Shown: in pieces, positions 6,332-15,057 of the stretch
Position numbering within the stretch: position 1 is the stretch's first letter
Layout of the letters: each line of letters begins with the position of its first letter
Source: Christensenella sp. UBA3700
Lineage (GTDB): Bacteria; Bacillota; Clostridia; Christensenellales; UBA3700
Direction of reading: 5' to 3'
Assembly (NCBI GenBank): GCA_002372775.1
Contig: DFIJ01000043.1
Coordinates: 1 to 25,868 of the forward strand
DNA: 25,868 nucleotides
The notes under the pieces: generated by a model
Database searches by the model: none
What the model was told of the DNA's origin: nothing
The model's input: the letters and a program-made list of their open reading frames with translations, nothing else
Translations under genes and position numbers: made by a program

Positions 6332-9300
6332 CTATAAGGATGCTTTCAGTAAAAATTTACGGACCTCTGTTAATTTATCCACATTAGAGATATTTCCAAA
6401 GTTAAATTCAAGCTTTGGTTTAGCGTCACTTGTTATTGAAACCTTATTGCCTAAATCAGCAATTGCCATCATAATTTTTTCGTTTGTAATAAAGGCTGGA
6501 GAATCAAATTGACAGTAAGTATTTCTCTTATTTACAACCACTTTTTCTATGCCAATTTCTTCTGCCAAATTCTTAGTGAAACCGACATTAATTAGATTAA
6601 TAAGTTCCTTTGGAACTTCTCCGAAACTTTCTTGCAATCTCTTTATTAGAACATCAACGTCTTCTTGAGTATGTGTATCAATGATATCTCTAAAGATTTT
6701 TAATCTTGCATTATCATCAGAAACATAGTCATAATCTAGGAACGCATCGACCTCTGGTTCGATTAAGCAATTTGATGTATGGTTCTCAATTCCTCTAAGT
6801 TCATTAATACTCTCTTGAAGAAGCTTACAGTACATATCATAACCAACTTTTTCAATATGGCCATGCTGTTCTCTACCTAAGATATTACCAGCCCCTCTAA
6901 TCTCCAAATCTCTCATAGCAATCTTGAATCCACTACCAAGTTCAGTGTAATCCATAATTGCATTTAATCTCTTAAGAGCTGTATCTGTTAATACTTGATT
7001 TGCATCAATTGTGAAGTATGCAAACGCCATCTTATTACTTCTACCTACTCTTCCTCTTAATTGATATAGTTGAGAAAGGCCAAGTTTATCTGCATTGCAA
7101 ACAATTAAAGTATTAGCATCAGGTATATCTATACCATTTTCAATAATTGTTGTACATACAAGAACATTTGCCTTCTTCTCATAGAATGAGCTTACCTTAT
7201 TCTCAAGTTCTTCTGCATTCATTTGACCATGAGCATAAATAACTTTTGCTTCTGGGACAAGAGATTGAACATCACTAGCAAAACGAGCTATTCTTTCAAC
7301 GTTGTTGAATAGAATAAAGACTTGACCACCTCTTGCAATTTCTCTTTTAATTGCGTCCTCTAAAAGCGCATCAGTAAGTTCTGTAACTGATGTTTGAACT
7401 GGAATTCTATTAACTGGTGGTGTCTCTAAAACAGATATATCTCTAACACCAATTAGCGACATATTTAAAGTTCTTGGAATTGGAGTTGCAGATAATGTTA
7501 AAACATTAAGGTTGTTCTTTAATACCTTCAATTTTTCTTTATGTTCAACACCGAATCTTTGTTCTTCATCAAGAACCATTAATCCTAAATCTTTAAATTG
7601 AACATCCTTAGATAGCAATCTATGAGTAGCAATAACTACTTGAGATTTCCCAGATTGGATTCTCTCTAAACTAGCTTTTATTTCCTTATTCGTTTTTAGT
7701 CTAGATATAAGCTCTATTCCTATACCAAATGGAGCAAATCTTTCTTTTGCTGTTTCATAATGTTGCTGTGCAAGAATAGTTGTTGGACACAAGAACGCAG
7801 CTTGTTTTCCATCAAGAATTGTTTTGAATATAGCACGAAGTGCTACTTCTGTTTTTCCATAGCCTACATCACCGCATAATAATCTATCCATTATTACGCC
7901 TTTTTCCATATCTTCTTTTATATCTCTTATAGCATCAAGTTGATCTGGAGTTGGCTCATATTCAAATGCACTTTCAAACTCTTGCATTGCATAATCGTCT
8001 TCTTTGTATTTATATCCTTGCTTATTTTGTCTTGCAGCATATAAATCTAGAAGGTTGAATGCCATAGCTTTTAAAGACTTCTTAACCTTAGCCTTTAGAT
8101 CAACGAAATCCTTACCACTTAGCGAGTTTAACTTAGGTGTAATTTCACTTCCTGAGTATCTACTAATCTTATCCATTTGGTTAACAGGAAGATATAAAAG
8201 TCCACCATTTCTATATTCAATCAAGACATAGTCTTGTTCTATATTACCAGTCTTAACTCTCTTTGGTCCTAAGCATCTACCAATACCATATGTCTCATGA
8301 ACGACATAGTCTCCAACTTGAGGCATAACAAAGACTGATTTTTTGTCTCTTTTTGTTGTTGTATTATGTGTTCTTTTAACAATATTATCTGCACCAATAA
8401 TTGCAAGCTTTTGCTTTGGATAATTAAAGCCCTCTATAATATCTTCAACAACAATAAATATTCCTGGCTTTTTATCTAATTCGCCTTCAACAAACGAACA
8501 TGGAATATCTTCTTTAGATAAACTATCTGCTAGTGTTTTTGCTTTGTCTTTTGTTGGTTGACATAAAACAACCATTGAGCCATTTCTTAAAAAGCTTATT
8601 AAGTCGTCATGAAGTACATCATAATGAAGAATATAATTATTTAACTTACCTGCATCTACAGAAACAAAATGCTTTGGCTTAACTAGCGTGTTTGAAGATT
8701 TCAAATTTGAGAATGCAAGCTTTCTTTGATTTTCTAATTGCTTTTCAAGTTCATCTAAAGATAGTACACAGTTTAAATGTCTTAGTGTTACTTCACCAAC
8801 CTTAGATAAATCTGCTACTCTTGATTTAGTTTCTTTATCATAATTAACTATAAGATTCTTAACGCTTTCTGGTTCATCAAAAACTATAATTCCATCTTTT
8901 GGAAGATAATCATAAAGTGTATCTAGTGACTTAATTAGGTATGGGATTAACCATTGAGCTTGTTGGTTACAAGTTGAATGAAGTGCTAAATCAGATAAGA
9001 TTTGCTCAGCTCTTGTTGCCGCATCAACTTGCATTGATTGAATATCCTTTTTAGCCAACTGTATTGCTTTTTCCATTTCTTCGTGAGTAAACAATAAGTC
9101 GTTGTTTGGATATAATTCTACCTCATCCATTGAGCCTGTACTTAATAGTGTTTCAACATCATAAGTCTTTATATTCTCAATTGTATCTCCGAAGAATGAG
9201 ATTCTTATTGGCATAGTCATATATGACAAGAATATATCTACAATATCTCCATGAACTGCAAATGTATTCTTCTCTTCGCAAACTTCTTCTCTTTCGTATC

Positions 9301-9775
9301 CAAGATTAACAAGGATGTCTATAAGCTTGTAGATATCAATATCTTCATTTGTTTTAAGGACAGTAACATAATCTAATACTCTCTTCTTTTTTGGAACATA
9401 TTGAAGTAGTGCTATTGGAGATGTAACTAGTACCTTGCATGAACCTTTTGCAAATTTATATAAGGCCTTTACTCTATCTCCAGCCAAGCTCTTTTGGAAA
9501 GATTTTCTATATAGAAGTAAATCGTCATTAGGTTGGAATAGACAAACCTCATCTCCATAAAAACCTCTAAATTCTTGATAAGCAAATAATGCTGAATAAG
9601 AATCTTTTGTTATATAGATAATTGGTTTTTCAAGAGCTGATGCTAAATGAATTCTTTCGCCTTTTCCTGGCACTTGGCATAAAGTATCCCCCTCTTGCAA
9701 ACAATTTTGCAAGTTAGTGAACTTTTCCCCAAGAGCACTTAGAGAAAGAATGTTATTTAAAGATTTTAATTTCAT
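6332..9775 (-). CDS. mfd: Transcription-repair coupling factor Mfd
   Basis: 1147 aa, full length. An ATP-dependent DNA translocase that removes RNA polymerase stalled at lesions and recruits UvrA for strand-specific excision repair. Visible parts in order: UvrB-like N-terminal region (about 1-230), the RNA-polymerase-interacting CarD-like Tudor domain (about 485-550, starting VGDYVVHETYGIG), a RecG-like motor with Walker A GDVGYGKT (635-642), DEEQ box (736-739), SATPIPRTLNMSL (762-774), arginine-finger motif QLRGRVGRS, and the C-terminal TRCF domain that ends the protein. It is the last gene of the walJ-rlmH-tadA-pth run and starts 4 nt after pth. All key motor motifs are intact. Confidence 0.98.
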   Translation of the reverse strand: MKLKSLNNILSLSALGEKFTNLQNCLQEGDTLCQVPGKGERIHLASALEKPIIYITKDSYSALFAYQEFRGFYGDEVCLFQPNDDLLLYRKSFQKSLAGDRVKALYKFAKGSCKVLVTSPIALLQYVPKKKRVLDYVTVLKTNEDIDIYKLIDILVNLGYEREEVCEEKNTFAVHGDIVDIFLSYMTMPIRISFFGDTIENIKTYDVETLLSTGSMDEVELYPNNDLLFTHEEMEKAIQLAKKDIQSMQVDAATRAEQILSDLALHSTCNQQAQWLIPYLIKSLDTLYDYLPKDGIIVFDEPESVKNLIVNYDKETKSRVADLSKVGEVTLRHLNCVLSLDELEKQLENQRKLAFSNLKSSNTLVKPKHFVSVDAGKLNNYILHYDVLHDDLISFLRNGSMVVLCQPTKDKAKTLADSLSKEDIPCSFVEGELDKKPGIFIVVEDIIEGFNYPKQKLAIIGADNIVKRTHNTTTKRDKKSVFVMPQVGDYVVHETYGIGRCLGPKRVKTGNIEQDYVLIEYRNGGLLYLPVNQMDKISRYSGSEITPKLNSLSGKDFVDLKAKVKKSLKAMAFNLLDLYAARQNKQGYKYKEDDYAMQEFESAFEYEPTPDQLDAIRDIKEDMEKGVIMDRLLCGDVGYGKTEVALRAIFKTILDGKQAAFLCPTTILAQQHYETAKERFAPFGIGIELISRLKTNKEIKASLERIQSGKSQVVIATHRLLSKDVQFKDLGLMVLDEEQRFGVEHKEKLKVLKNNLNVLTLSATPIPRTLNMSLIGVRDISVLETPPVNRIPVQTSVTELTDALLEDAIKREIARGGQVFILFNNVERIARFASDVQSLVPEAKVIYAHGQMNAEELENKVSSFYEKKANVLVCTTIIENGIDIPDANTLIVCNADKLGLSQLYQLRGRVGRSNKMAFAYFTIDANQVLTDTALKRLNAIMDYTELGSGFKIAMRDLEIRGAGNILGREQHGHIEKVGYDMYCKLLQESINELRGIENHTSNCLIEPEVDAFLDYDYVSDDNARLKIFRDIIDTHTQEDVDVLIKRLQESFGEVPKELINLINVGFTKNLAEEIGIEKVVVNKRNTYCQFDSPAFITNEKIMMAIADLGNKVSITSDAKPKLEFNFGNISNVDKLTEVRKFLLKASL

Positions 9776-9779
9776 TTAT

Positions 9780-10346
9780 CTATTCGACCTTGCCATTACA
9801 GCTTTGCATTAATTTCTCAAAGTCGCCGTTTTTAATATAGTTAGCAATTCCAGCATTTATTTTATCGCATGCCTTCATTACTATTTCCATATCTGCTTTA
9901 GATATATTTGATAAAACATAATCTGCAAGATCCATACTCTTATCTACACCAAGACCAATTCTGATTCTTGGAATGTCTTGAGTTGCTACTTCTTGAATTA
10001 TGTTTTTCATTCCATTATGAGTACCACCAGAGCCATTCTTTCTTACTCTGATAGTTCCAAGTGGAAGTTCAATATCGTCATAGATAATAATTGTATTTTG
10101 TGGTTCTTCCTTAAAGTATTTTATTAATCCTTTAACGGCCTCACCAGATAAGTTCATATAAGTTTGAGGTTTAGCAAGAACTATTTGTTCGCCATTAACA
10201 CTTGTAAATCCATATTCTGCTTGGCATCCTTTCTTGTTAAACTTAACGCCCATCTTATCTGCAATATAATCTACTGCAATAAAACCAGCATTATGATGTG
10301 TCTTTTCATATTTAACACCAGGATTTCCTAAACCAACAATAATCAT
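9780..10346 (-). CDS. pth: Peptidyl-tRNA hydrolase
   Basis: 188 aa, usual length. It releases tRNA from peptidyl-tRNA that has dropped off the ribosome. The N-terminus MIIVGLGNPG and THHNAGF (16-22) carry the catalytic His (H18) and the conserved Asn. IIYDDIELPLG supplies the catalytic Asp, and GSGGTHNGMK is the conserved substrate loop. It overlaps the tadA stop by 4 nt (ATGA) and is followed after 4 nt by mfd. The pth-mfd pair is a well known Firmicutes arrangement. Confidence 0.97.
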   Translation of the reverse strand: MIIVGLGNPGVKYEKTHHNAGFIAVDYIADKMGVKFNKKGCQAEYGFTSVNGEQIVLAKPQTYMNLSGEAVKGLIKYFKEEPQNTIIIYDDIELPLGTIRVRKNGSGGTHNGMKNIIQEVATQDIPRIRIGLGVDKSMDLADYVLSNISKADMEIVMKACDKINAGIANYIKNGDFEKLMQSCNGKVE

Positions 10347-10795
10347 TTCTTTCTTTTTCCTTTAAAGTAATTAGTAAGTATACTCGCACATTCTTCTTTA
10401 AGTATACCACCTTGTATATTTGCTTTATGATTAAATTTACCATCGCCCATTAAATCATAAACACTTCCGCAGCATCCAGCCTTCTCATCATATGCACCAA
10501 AATAGATATTATCTATTCTTGCATTAATAAGCGCTCCTGTGCACATTGGACATGGTTCCATTGTTACATAGATATCGCAGCCAATTAGTCGCCAATCTCC
10601 AACTTTTTTACATGCTTTTTCTATTGCTACCATTTCTGCATGATAGTTAGCACAGTTCTTCTTCTCTTTTAAATTATGGGCCTTAGCAATAACCTTGCCA
10701 TCTTTTACAATAACAGCGCCTACAGGAACTTCGTCTGTTTGTTGTCCTTTAAGCGCTTCTTTTATAGCAAGTTTCATAAACTTTTCATTAATCAT
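10343..10795 (-). CDS. tadA: tRNA-specific adenosine deaminase TadA
   Basis: 150 aa. A zinc-dependent deaminase that converts adenosine 34 to inosine in the anticodon of tRNA-Arg(ACG). The signature HAE (H52, E54) and PCPMC (C82, C85) give the zinc ligands and the proton-shuttling Glu. The Lys-rich end (NYFKGKRKK) fits TadA, not a free-base deaminase, and the overall length matches the tRNA enzyme. It overlaps rlmH and pth by 4 nt on either side, indicating translational coupling within the operon. Confidence 0.93.
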   Translation of the reverse strand: MINEKFMKLAIKEALKGQQTDEVPVGAVIVKDGKVIAKAHNLKEKKNCANYHAEMVAIEKACKKVGDWRLIGCDIYVTMEPCPMCTGALINARIDNIYFGAYDEKAGCCGSVYDLMGDGKFNHKANIQGGILKEECASILTNYFKGKRKK

Positions 10796-11262
10796 TTATG
10801 ATATCCACTACCTTCAATTATTGTAAATGCTCTATATATTTGTTCTGTTAAAACAACTCTCATTAATTGATGTGGGAAAGTCATTTTACCAAAACTTAGT
10901 TTATAATCTACGCTATTTAACACTTCATTAGAAAGACCATATGAACCACCAATAATGTATGTGATTTTCGAAACACCAGATGTAGCAAGTGTGTTAATCT
11001 TTTCTGCATGATCTTCTGATGATATATTCTTTCCATCTATAGCAAGAGCAATTTTATATCCTTCACACTTTGCTAAGATTCTTTCCCCTTCTTTTTGTTT
11101 AACTAAATCTAGGTTCTTTAGAGATGGATCAACAAGTTCTTCATTAACCTCGATTATTTCAAACTTACAAAAACGAGTAAGACGCTTAGCATATTCTGCT
11201 ACAGCATCTTTATAGAAACTATCCTTTATTTTTCCAACACAAACAATCTTTATGTTTAACAT
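10792..11262 (-). CDS. rlmH: 23S rRNA (pseudouridine1915-N3)-methyltransferase RlmH
   Basis: 156 aa, typical. A SPOUT (alpha/beta-knot) methyltransferase acting on pseudouridine 1915 in helix 69 of 23S rRNA in assembled 70S ribosomes. The knot signature IIGGSYGLS (about 103-111) binds S-adenosylmethionine. The C-terminal block MTFPHQLMRVVLTEQIYRA and the terminal YHK are diagnostic of the family. It starts one nucleotide after the CPBP gene and overlaps tadA by 4 nt. Its link to walJ upstream matches the Bacillus yycJ-yydA neighbourhood. Confidence 0.97.
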   Translation of the reverse strand: MLNIKIVCVGKIKDSFYKDAVAEYAKRLTRFCKFEIIEVNEELVDPSLKNLDLVKQKEGERILAKCEGYKIALAIDGKNISSEDHAEKINTLATSGVSKITYIIGGSYGLSNEVLNSVDYKLSFGKMTFPHQLMRVVLTEQIYRAFTIIEGSGYHK

Positions 11263-11263
11263 A

Positions 11264-12379
11264 CTACGAAGATATTACTCCAAATCCCATTAATGTTTGT
11301 AAAACCCAAATTGCTGCACATAAGAATACAGCAAGAATTAAAGCTTTTGTATCTGTTGAATTATTCTTCTTTTCAACATCTTTTACTTGGTTTAGATAAA
11401 TCTCTTTTGCTTCTTGAGAATCAAGCTTTTCTAAGTTCGCCTTAACAAGAGCTTCTTTATCTTCTTTAATCTTCATTTCTTTATCTGTAATGAACATTAA
11501 ATCAAACTTCTTATTCCAATCTTTTTCTGCTTTAATTAGTGTCCATCTCTCTTTGTTAGATAATCTAATAAAGAAATATAGAGCAATTGGAAGTAACAAA
11601 ATACCAACAACTTCTGCTCCAATTAAATAACCATCCGCGATTGTTGTAATGTTATTTACTGTTGTAATGTAATTACCTGTTATAGATACTAAGTTTCCTG
11701 TTGCGTGAATAATAACAGGAGCATATATAGAATGTGTTGAGAAATATACAATAGCACATACTATAGCGATAAAGAATTGGAATACAAGTTGAATTGGATT
11801 ACCATGCATTAGAGCAAAGATAGCTGCAGATACAAAAATAGCAAAGATATAATTCTTAGATTTAAATGATCTTGCAACCATACCTCTATATAGAATTTCT
11901 TCAACAAAAGCAGGAGCTATTGCTAATAAGAAAATGAATGCTATATATTGTCCTAAACTATTTACAACAATGCTTGTACCAGCTTTATATCCAAGTGAAT
12001 AAATCCAGTTAACAAAAACATTTGCTATTGGTGCAAAAGCACAAACTGTTAACATACCAATGACAAAAAGAATAAGGATTTGATAAATAGATAACTTCTT
12101 TTTAAATCCCATATCTTTGTAATAGTTTTGTCCAAGTACTTTTGAATATCCAAGTGGAGTTATTGCATTAGCAAACATATTAACTAAAACAATTATGATT
12201 GTATAAGCAATAGTTGTACTAAAGTCTGAACTTACATCTGTTGCTATCAAAACGATAGTTAATAGGAATTGCAAAATATATTGCAAGATATGTGCAACTA
12301 TATAATTTGAAGCACCATCTCTAATAGATAGTGATGCATCAAGTCTATTCGCGCCAATAAGTTTTTGTCTATTACTCAT
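11264..12379 (-). CDS. CPBP-family intramembrane metalloprotease with C-terminal extension
   Basis: 371 aa polytopic membrane protein. The CPBP (Abi/CAAX protease-like) motifs are present: EExxxR at E160-E161-R165 (PAFVEEILYRG), a histidine at H192 (LMHGNP) and HxxxN at H225-N229 (IIHATGN). These coordinate the catalytic site inside the membrane. Helices span about 28-47, 57-74, 100-120, 141-158, 177-192, 196-214 and 250-270. After the core comes an unusual charged, probably helical soluble segment (about 274-343) and a final membrane helix (346-365). It lies between walJ (4-nt overlap) and rlmH (1-nt gap). The substrate is unknown; proteolysis or a scaffolding role without proteolysis are both possible. 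Confidence 0.88.
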   Translation of the reverse strand: MSNRQKLIGANRLDASLSIRDGASNYIVAHILQYILQFLLTIVLIATDVSSDFSTTIAYTIIIVLVNMFANAITPLGYSKVLGQNYYKDMGFKKKLSIYQILILFVIGMLTVCAFAPIANVFVNWIYSLGYKAGTSIVVNSLGQYIAFIFLLAIAPAFVEEILYRGMVARSFKSKNYIFAIFVSAAIFALMHGNPIQLVFQFFIAIVCAIVYFSTHSIYAPVIIHATGNLVSITGNYITTVNNITTIADGYLIGAEVVGILLLPIALYFFIRLSNKERWTLIKAEKDWNKKFDLMFITDKEMKIKEDKEALVKANLEKLDSQEAKEIYLNQVKDVEKKNNSTDTKALILAVFLCAAIWVLQTLMGFGVISS

Positions 12380-13161
12380 ATTGTAATTATCTCCGAAGGA
12401 TTAGCCTGATCTGCAATAGCAATCTCAATATCCTTAACATCTATATTGTGTTGTCCTAGTGTTGAGAACAACGTTTGCAAAGCAACATCTGGAGTATTAT
12501 TGTTTTGACTAAGATGCGCTAGCATAAATCTTTTTCTACCATTTTCTAAATATAATCTAGCAATAGCATTACTTGTTTCTACATTAGATAAGTGGCCATT
12601 CTTTCCATCTATTCTATATTGCAAATACTTTGGATATTTACCATTGAATAGCATAGATTGATCGTAATTTGATTCAATGTAGATATAGTCTGCGTTTTGC
12701 ATTCTCTTATAAACATTATCATTTAGATATCCAAGGTCAGTTGCCATAACTATAGATTTCTCACCATCAGATATTGTGAATCCTTGAGTGTATGCTGCAT
12801 CGTGACTTACTCTAAATGCATTAATATTTAATGAGCCTATATCAAATGGTCTATCAAAGCTATTTGCTTTTAGATTGCATATTTCTGTTCCCACTTTACC
12901 AACAAAACTATAATAGCTACTTGGATGTATATATACTGGGATATTGTATTTTGAAGACAATGCACAAACACCTTGCATATGGTCGATATGTTCGTGAGTG
13001 ATAATAATAGCATCTACTCTAGATATATCAATACCGACTATCGCAGCCCTTTGTTCAACCGCCTTACAATTTATACCTACATCTACTAAAATAGATGTAT
13101 CATTGGATGAAATATATGAGCAATTACCTTTGCTTCCACTTGCTAAATTACAGAAAATCAT
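12376..13161 (-). CDS. walJ: Metallo-beta-lactamase-fold hydrolase WalJ/YycJ
   Basis: 261 aa. The N-terminus MIFCNLASGSKGNCSYI is characteristic of the YycJ/WalJ family, a putative 5'-3' DNA exonuclease linked in bacilli to the WalRK two-component system. The metal site HEHIDH (H56, H58, D60, H61) is intact, with further ligands in HDAAYTQG and AHLS. The start is fixed by homology of the first residues, yet no Shine-Dalgarno sequence precedes it. The predicted promoter (13169-13198) would start the RNA at or within one base of the ATG, suggesting a leaderless mRNA. It heads the operon running to mfd. WalR and WalK themselves are not in the window. Confidence 0.92.
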   Translation of the reverse strand: MIFCNLASGSKGNCSYISSNDTSILVDVGINCKAVEQRAAIVGIDISRVDAIIITHEHIDHMQGVCALSSKYNIPVYIHPSSYYSFVGKVGTEICNLKANSFDRPFDIGSLNINAFRVSHDAAYTQGFTISDGEKSIVMATDLGYLNDNVYKRMQNADYIYIESNYDQSMLFNGKYPKYLQYRIDGKNGHLSNVETSNAIARLYLENGRKRFMLAHLSQNNNTPDVALQTLFSTLGQHNIDVKDIEIAIADQANPSEIITI

Positions 13162-13168
13162 CGCGAGT

Positions 13169-13198
13169 ATTTTAACATAATAATTATTGTTTACACAA
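13169..13198 (-). promoter_or_regulatory. Promoter of walJ and the walJ-mfd operon
   Basis: Minus strand TTGTGT (13198-13193), 18-nt spacer, TAAAAT (13174-13169), with TG one base upstream (extended -10). The predicted start (13162-13161) coincides with the walJ start codon. Confidence 0.55.
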
Positions 13199-13201
13199 TA
13201 A
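13184..13201. promoter_or_regulatory. 18-bp inverted repeat across the two -35 elements of the walJ/fumarase region
   Basis: TTATTGT, 4-nt spacer TTAC, ACAATAA: perfect 7-bp arms. It covers the -35 of both divergent promoters, so a bound protein would affect both. It is not an exact match to the Rex operator consensus I know (TTGTTAA-N4-TTAACAA), although it shares the TTGT/ACAA core. The regulator is unknown. Confidence 0.35.
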
Positions 13202-13215
13202 AACTTTGGTAGAAT
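13187..13215 (+). promoter_or_regulatory. Promoter of the fumarase genes
   Basis: TTGTTT (13187-13192), 17-nt spacer, TAGAAT (13210-13215), with TGG directly before the -10 (extended -10). The predicted start near 13222 leaves a leader of only about 11 nt containing the ribosome binding site GAGGTGG. Confidence 0.55.
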
Positions 13216-13232
13216 AGTTACCGAGGTGGACT

Positions 13233-14078
13233 ATGGTTAAGATTTCAACACAGACTATAGCTGAAGAAATAGCTAAAGGAATTGACAAGATTTCATGTGA
13301 AGTTGAAGACAGTTGTTATGCTGCACTATCACATGCTTTAGAGATTGAAGATAATAAGACTTCAAAATTCGCATTATCCGTTATGAAAGAAAACTTCGAT
13401 ATTGCAAAGAAAGAACATAGACCTGTATGTCAAGATACTGGTATGGTTGTTATATTCTTAGAAATCGGAAAAGATGTAATTCTAACAGGCGAATTATTAC
13501 AAGATGCTGTAGACAAAGAAGTCGCAAAAGCATATACATATCTTAGAAAATCAGTATTAGACCCTGTTTCAAGAGTAAACACAAGAACAAATACACCAAG
13601 TGTTATTCACACATCTTACGTTGAAGGAAATAAGGTTAAAGTTCAATTAATGCTAAAAGGTTTTGGCAGTGAGAATATGTCAAAAGTTTACTTACTAAAT
13701 CCAGCGCAAGGACTTGAGGAAGCAAAGAGATTAATCGTTGAAACCGTTAAGGTTGCAGCATCTAATCCATGCCCTCCAGTAATTGTTGGCGTTGGTCTTG
13801 GCGGCACACTAGAAAAATGTGCTCTTATGAGTAAGCATGCATTATTTAGAAAGATTGGATCAAATAATCCAGATCCAACATTAGATGCTCTTGAAAAAGA
13901 ATTATTAGAAAAGATCAATACGCTAAATATTGGCGCTCAAGGATTTGGTGGAAAGACATCAGCTCTTGGATTATTCATTGAATCATATCCAACTCACATC
14001 TCTTCTCTACCAGTATCTGTTAACATCTTATGCCACTGCTCAAGATGTACAGAATTTGAAATTGGAGGTGAAGAATAA
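13233..14078 (+). CDS. Class I fumarate hydratase, alpha subunit (Fe-S)
   Basis: 281 aa, the N-terminal domain of class I fumarase as a separate subunit. With the beta subunit it interconverts fumarate and L-malate using an oxygen-labile [4Fe-4S] cluster. Candidate cluster cysteines are in RPVCQDTG (C66), SNPCPPV (C180) and LCHCSRC (from C267), matching the three conserved ligand sites. VGVGLGGTLEKC and GAQGFGGKTSALG are family hallmarks. The related L(+)-tartrate dehydratase has the same split architecture and cannot be excluded on sequence alone. GAGGTGG precedes the ATG closely. The stop overlaps the beta start by one base (TAATG), indicating coupling. Confidence 0.93.
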   Translation: MVKISTQTIAEEIAKGIDKISCEVEDSCYAALSHALEIEDNKTSKFALSVMKENFDIAKKEHRPVCQDTGMVVIFLEIGKDVILTGELLQDAVDKEVAKAYTYLRKSVLDPVSRVNTRTNTPSVIHTSYVEGNKVKVQLMLKGFGSENMSKVYLLNPAQGLEEAKRLIVETVKVAASNPCPPVIVGVGLGGTLEKCALMSKHALFRKIGSNNPDPTLDALEKELLEKINTLNIGAQGFGGKTSALGLFIESYPTHISSLPVSVNILCHCSRCTEFEIGGEE

Positions 14079-14605
14079 TGGACGCTATTAAACTATCTTT
14101 ACCACTAGATAAAAAAGATTTAGCAAAATTACATGTTGGTGACATGGTTAAACTTACTGGTCCCATGCTAGTATTTAGAGATGCAGGACACAAGAGATTA
14201 TTTGAATCTATAAAGGCTGGTAATCAAGCATTTGAATACAAGGGTGAAACTATCTATTTCATGGGTCCTTGCCCTGCTAAAGAAGGCGAAGTTATTGGTT
14301 CTGCCGGTCCTACAACATCATGCAGAATGGACAAGTATACACCATTCATGTTAGACAATGGTCTTGCTGGCCAAATCGGAAAAGGAAAAAGATCTCAAGA
14401 TTGTATTGATGCTTTTAAGAGAAATGGCTGTGTTTATTTTGCAGCAATTGGTGGCGCTGGTGCTATTTACCAAAAATGCATTAAGTCTGCTAAAGTTCTA
14501 ACATTTGATGATTTAGGCCCAGAAGCAATAAGAAGAATTGAAGTCGAAGACTTCCCTGTTGTTGTAGCTATAGATTCATTTGGCGAAACAATTTATAAAG
14601 ATTAA
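14078..14605 (+). CDS. Class I fumarate hydratase, beta subunit
   Basis: 175 aa, the C-terminal swivelling domain of class I fumarase as a separate protein that completes the active site on the alpha-subunit cluster. Motifs: LHVGDMVKLTGPMLVFRDA near the start, GPTTSCRMDKYTP and KGKRS, which carry substrate-contacting Thr, Arg and Lys residues, then IGGAGAIY. It starts on the last base of the alpha stop, with GGAGGTG upstream. Its stop overlaps the stop of the converging gene at 14602 by 4 nt, and no strong hairpin terminator is visible at this junction. Confusion with TtdB (tartrate dehydratase) is possible. Confidence 0.93.
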   Translation: MDAIKLSLPLDKKDLAKLHVGDMVKLTGPMLVFRDAGHKRLFESIKAGNQAFEYKGETIYFMGPCPAKEGEVIGSAGPTTSCRMDKYTPFMLDNGLAGQIGKGKRSQDCIDAFKRNGCVYFAAIGGAGAIYQKCIKSAKVLTFDDLGPEAIRRIEVEDFPVVVAIDSFGETIYKD

Positions 14606-15057
14606 TTATTTAAAGGACTCTCAATAAATTCCTTTAACAAATTGAAAAATCTACTACCATCTATTGTCTTAACGTAAAGATAATAGGTGGTATTTTTTAT
14701 CTCAAATACGGCGTTATATAAATATCTTTGGAATAATCCCTTCTTAAAAACATAATCGATTTTCACATTAGATATATCTATAGATTGAATATCTCCAAAT
14801 TGAGATAAATCAAGTTGGGCTTTTAGAGAATCATCAAGTATTACATACTCATAGATTTCATCATTACCCCACATACATTGAATAAATTCAAAAAGGTAAG
14901 CTAGGTTATCTCCTAGTTTACCTTTCATGCATTTAAATCCTGTTATATTTTTTGGATCAAACAAATAATAGTTTGTTGAGTTAGCAGCATTATACTTCGA
15001 TATAGAAGTAAACTTTTCTTCTTTAACTCCTTTAAACTTTATTTGTTTATTTGCCAT
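14602..15057 (-). CDS. Hypothetical protein of 151 aa, coupled to glnS
   Basis: I do not recognise this protein. The ATG at 15057 is chosen over the one at 15138 because the earlier start would add 27 residues lying entirely in glnS coding sequence, while 15057 overlaps the glnS end by only 11 nt, as expected for coupling. An AGGA lies about 14 nt upstream, which is rather far. The protein is soluble, rich in Lys, Tyr, Phe and Asn, with no signal peptide or membrane helix. Features visible: a Lys-rich start (KQIKFKGVKEEK), one CMWGND segment, and a predicted strand-rich C-terminal half ending in YYLYVKTIDGSRFFNLLKEF. Position after a tRNA synthetase gives no firm clue. Confidence 0.6.
   Translation of the reverse strand: MANKQIKFKGVKEEKFTSISKYNAANSTNYYLFDPKNITGFKCMKGKLGDNLAYLFEFIQCMWGNDEIYEYVILDDSLKAQLDLSQFGDIQSIDISNVKIDYVFKKGLFQRYLYNAVFEIKNTTYYLYVKTIDGSRFFNLLKEFIESPLNN

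Noticed and set aside
14612..14635. AAAGGA...TCCTTT stem as a terminator at the fumarase/hypothetical junction
   Set aside because: Only 6 bp with a 12-nt loop, inside coding sequence, and no T-run follows on the plus strand.
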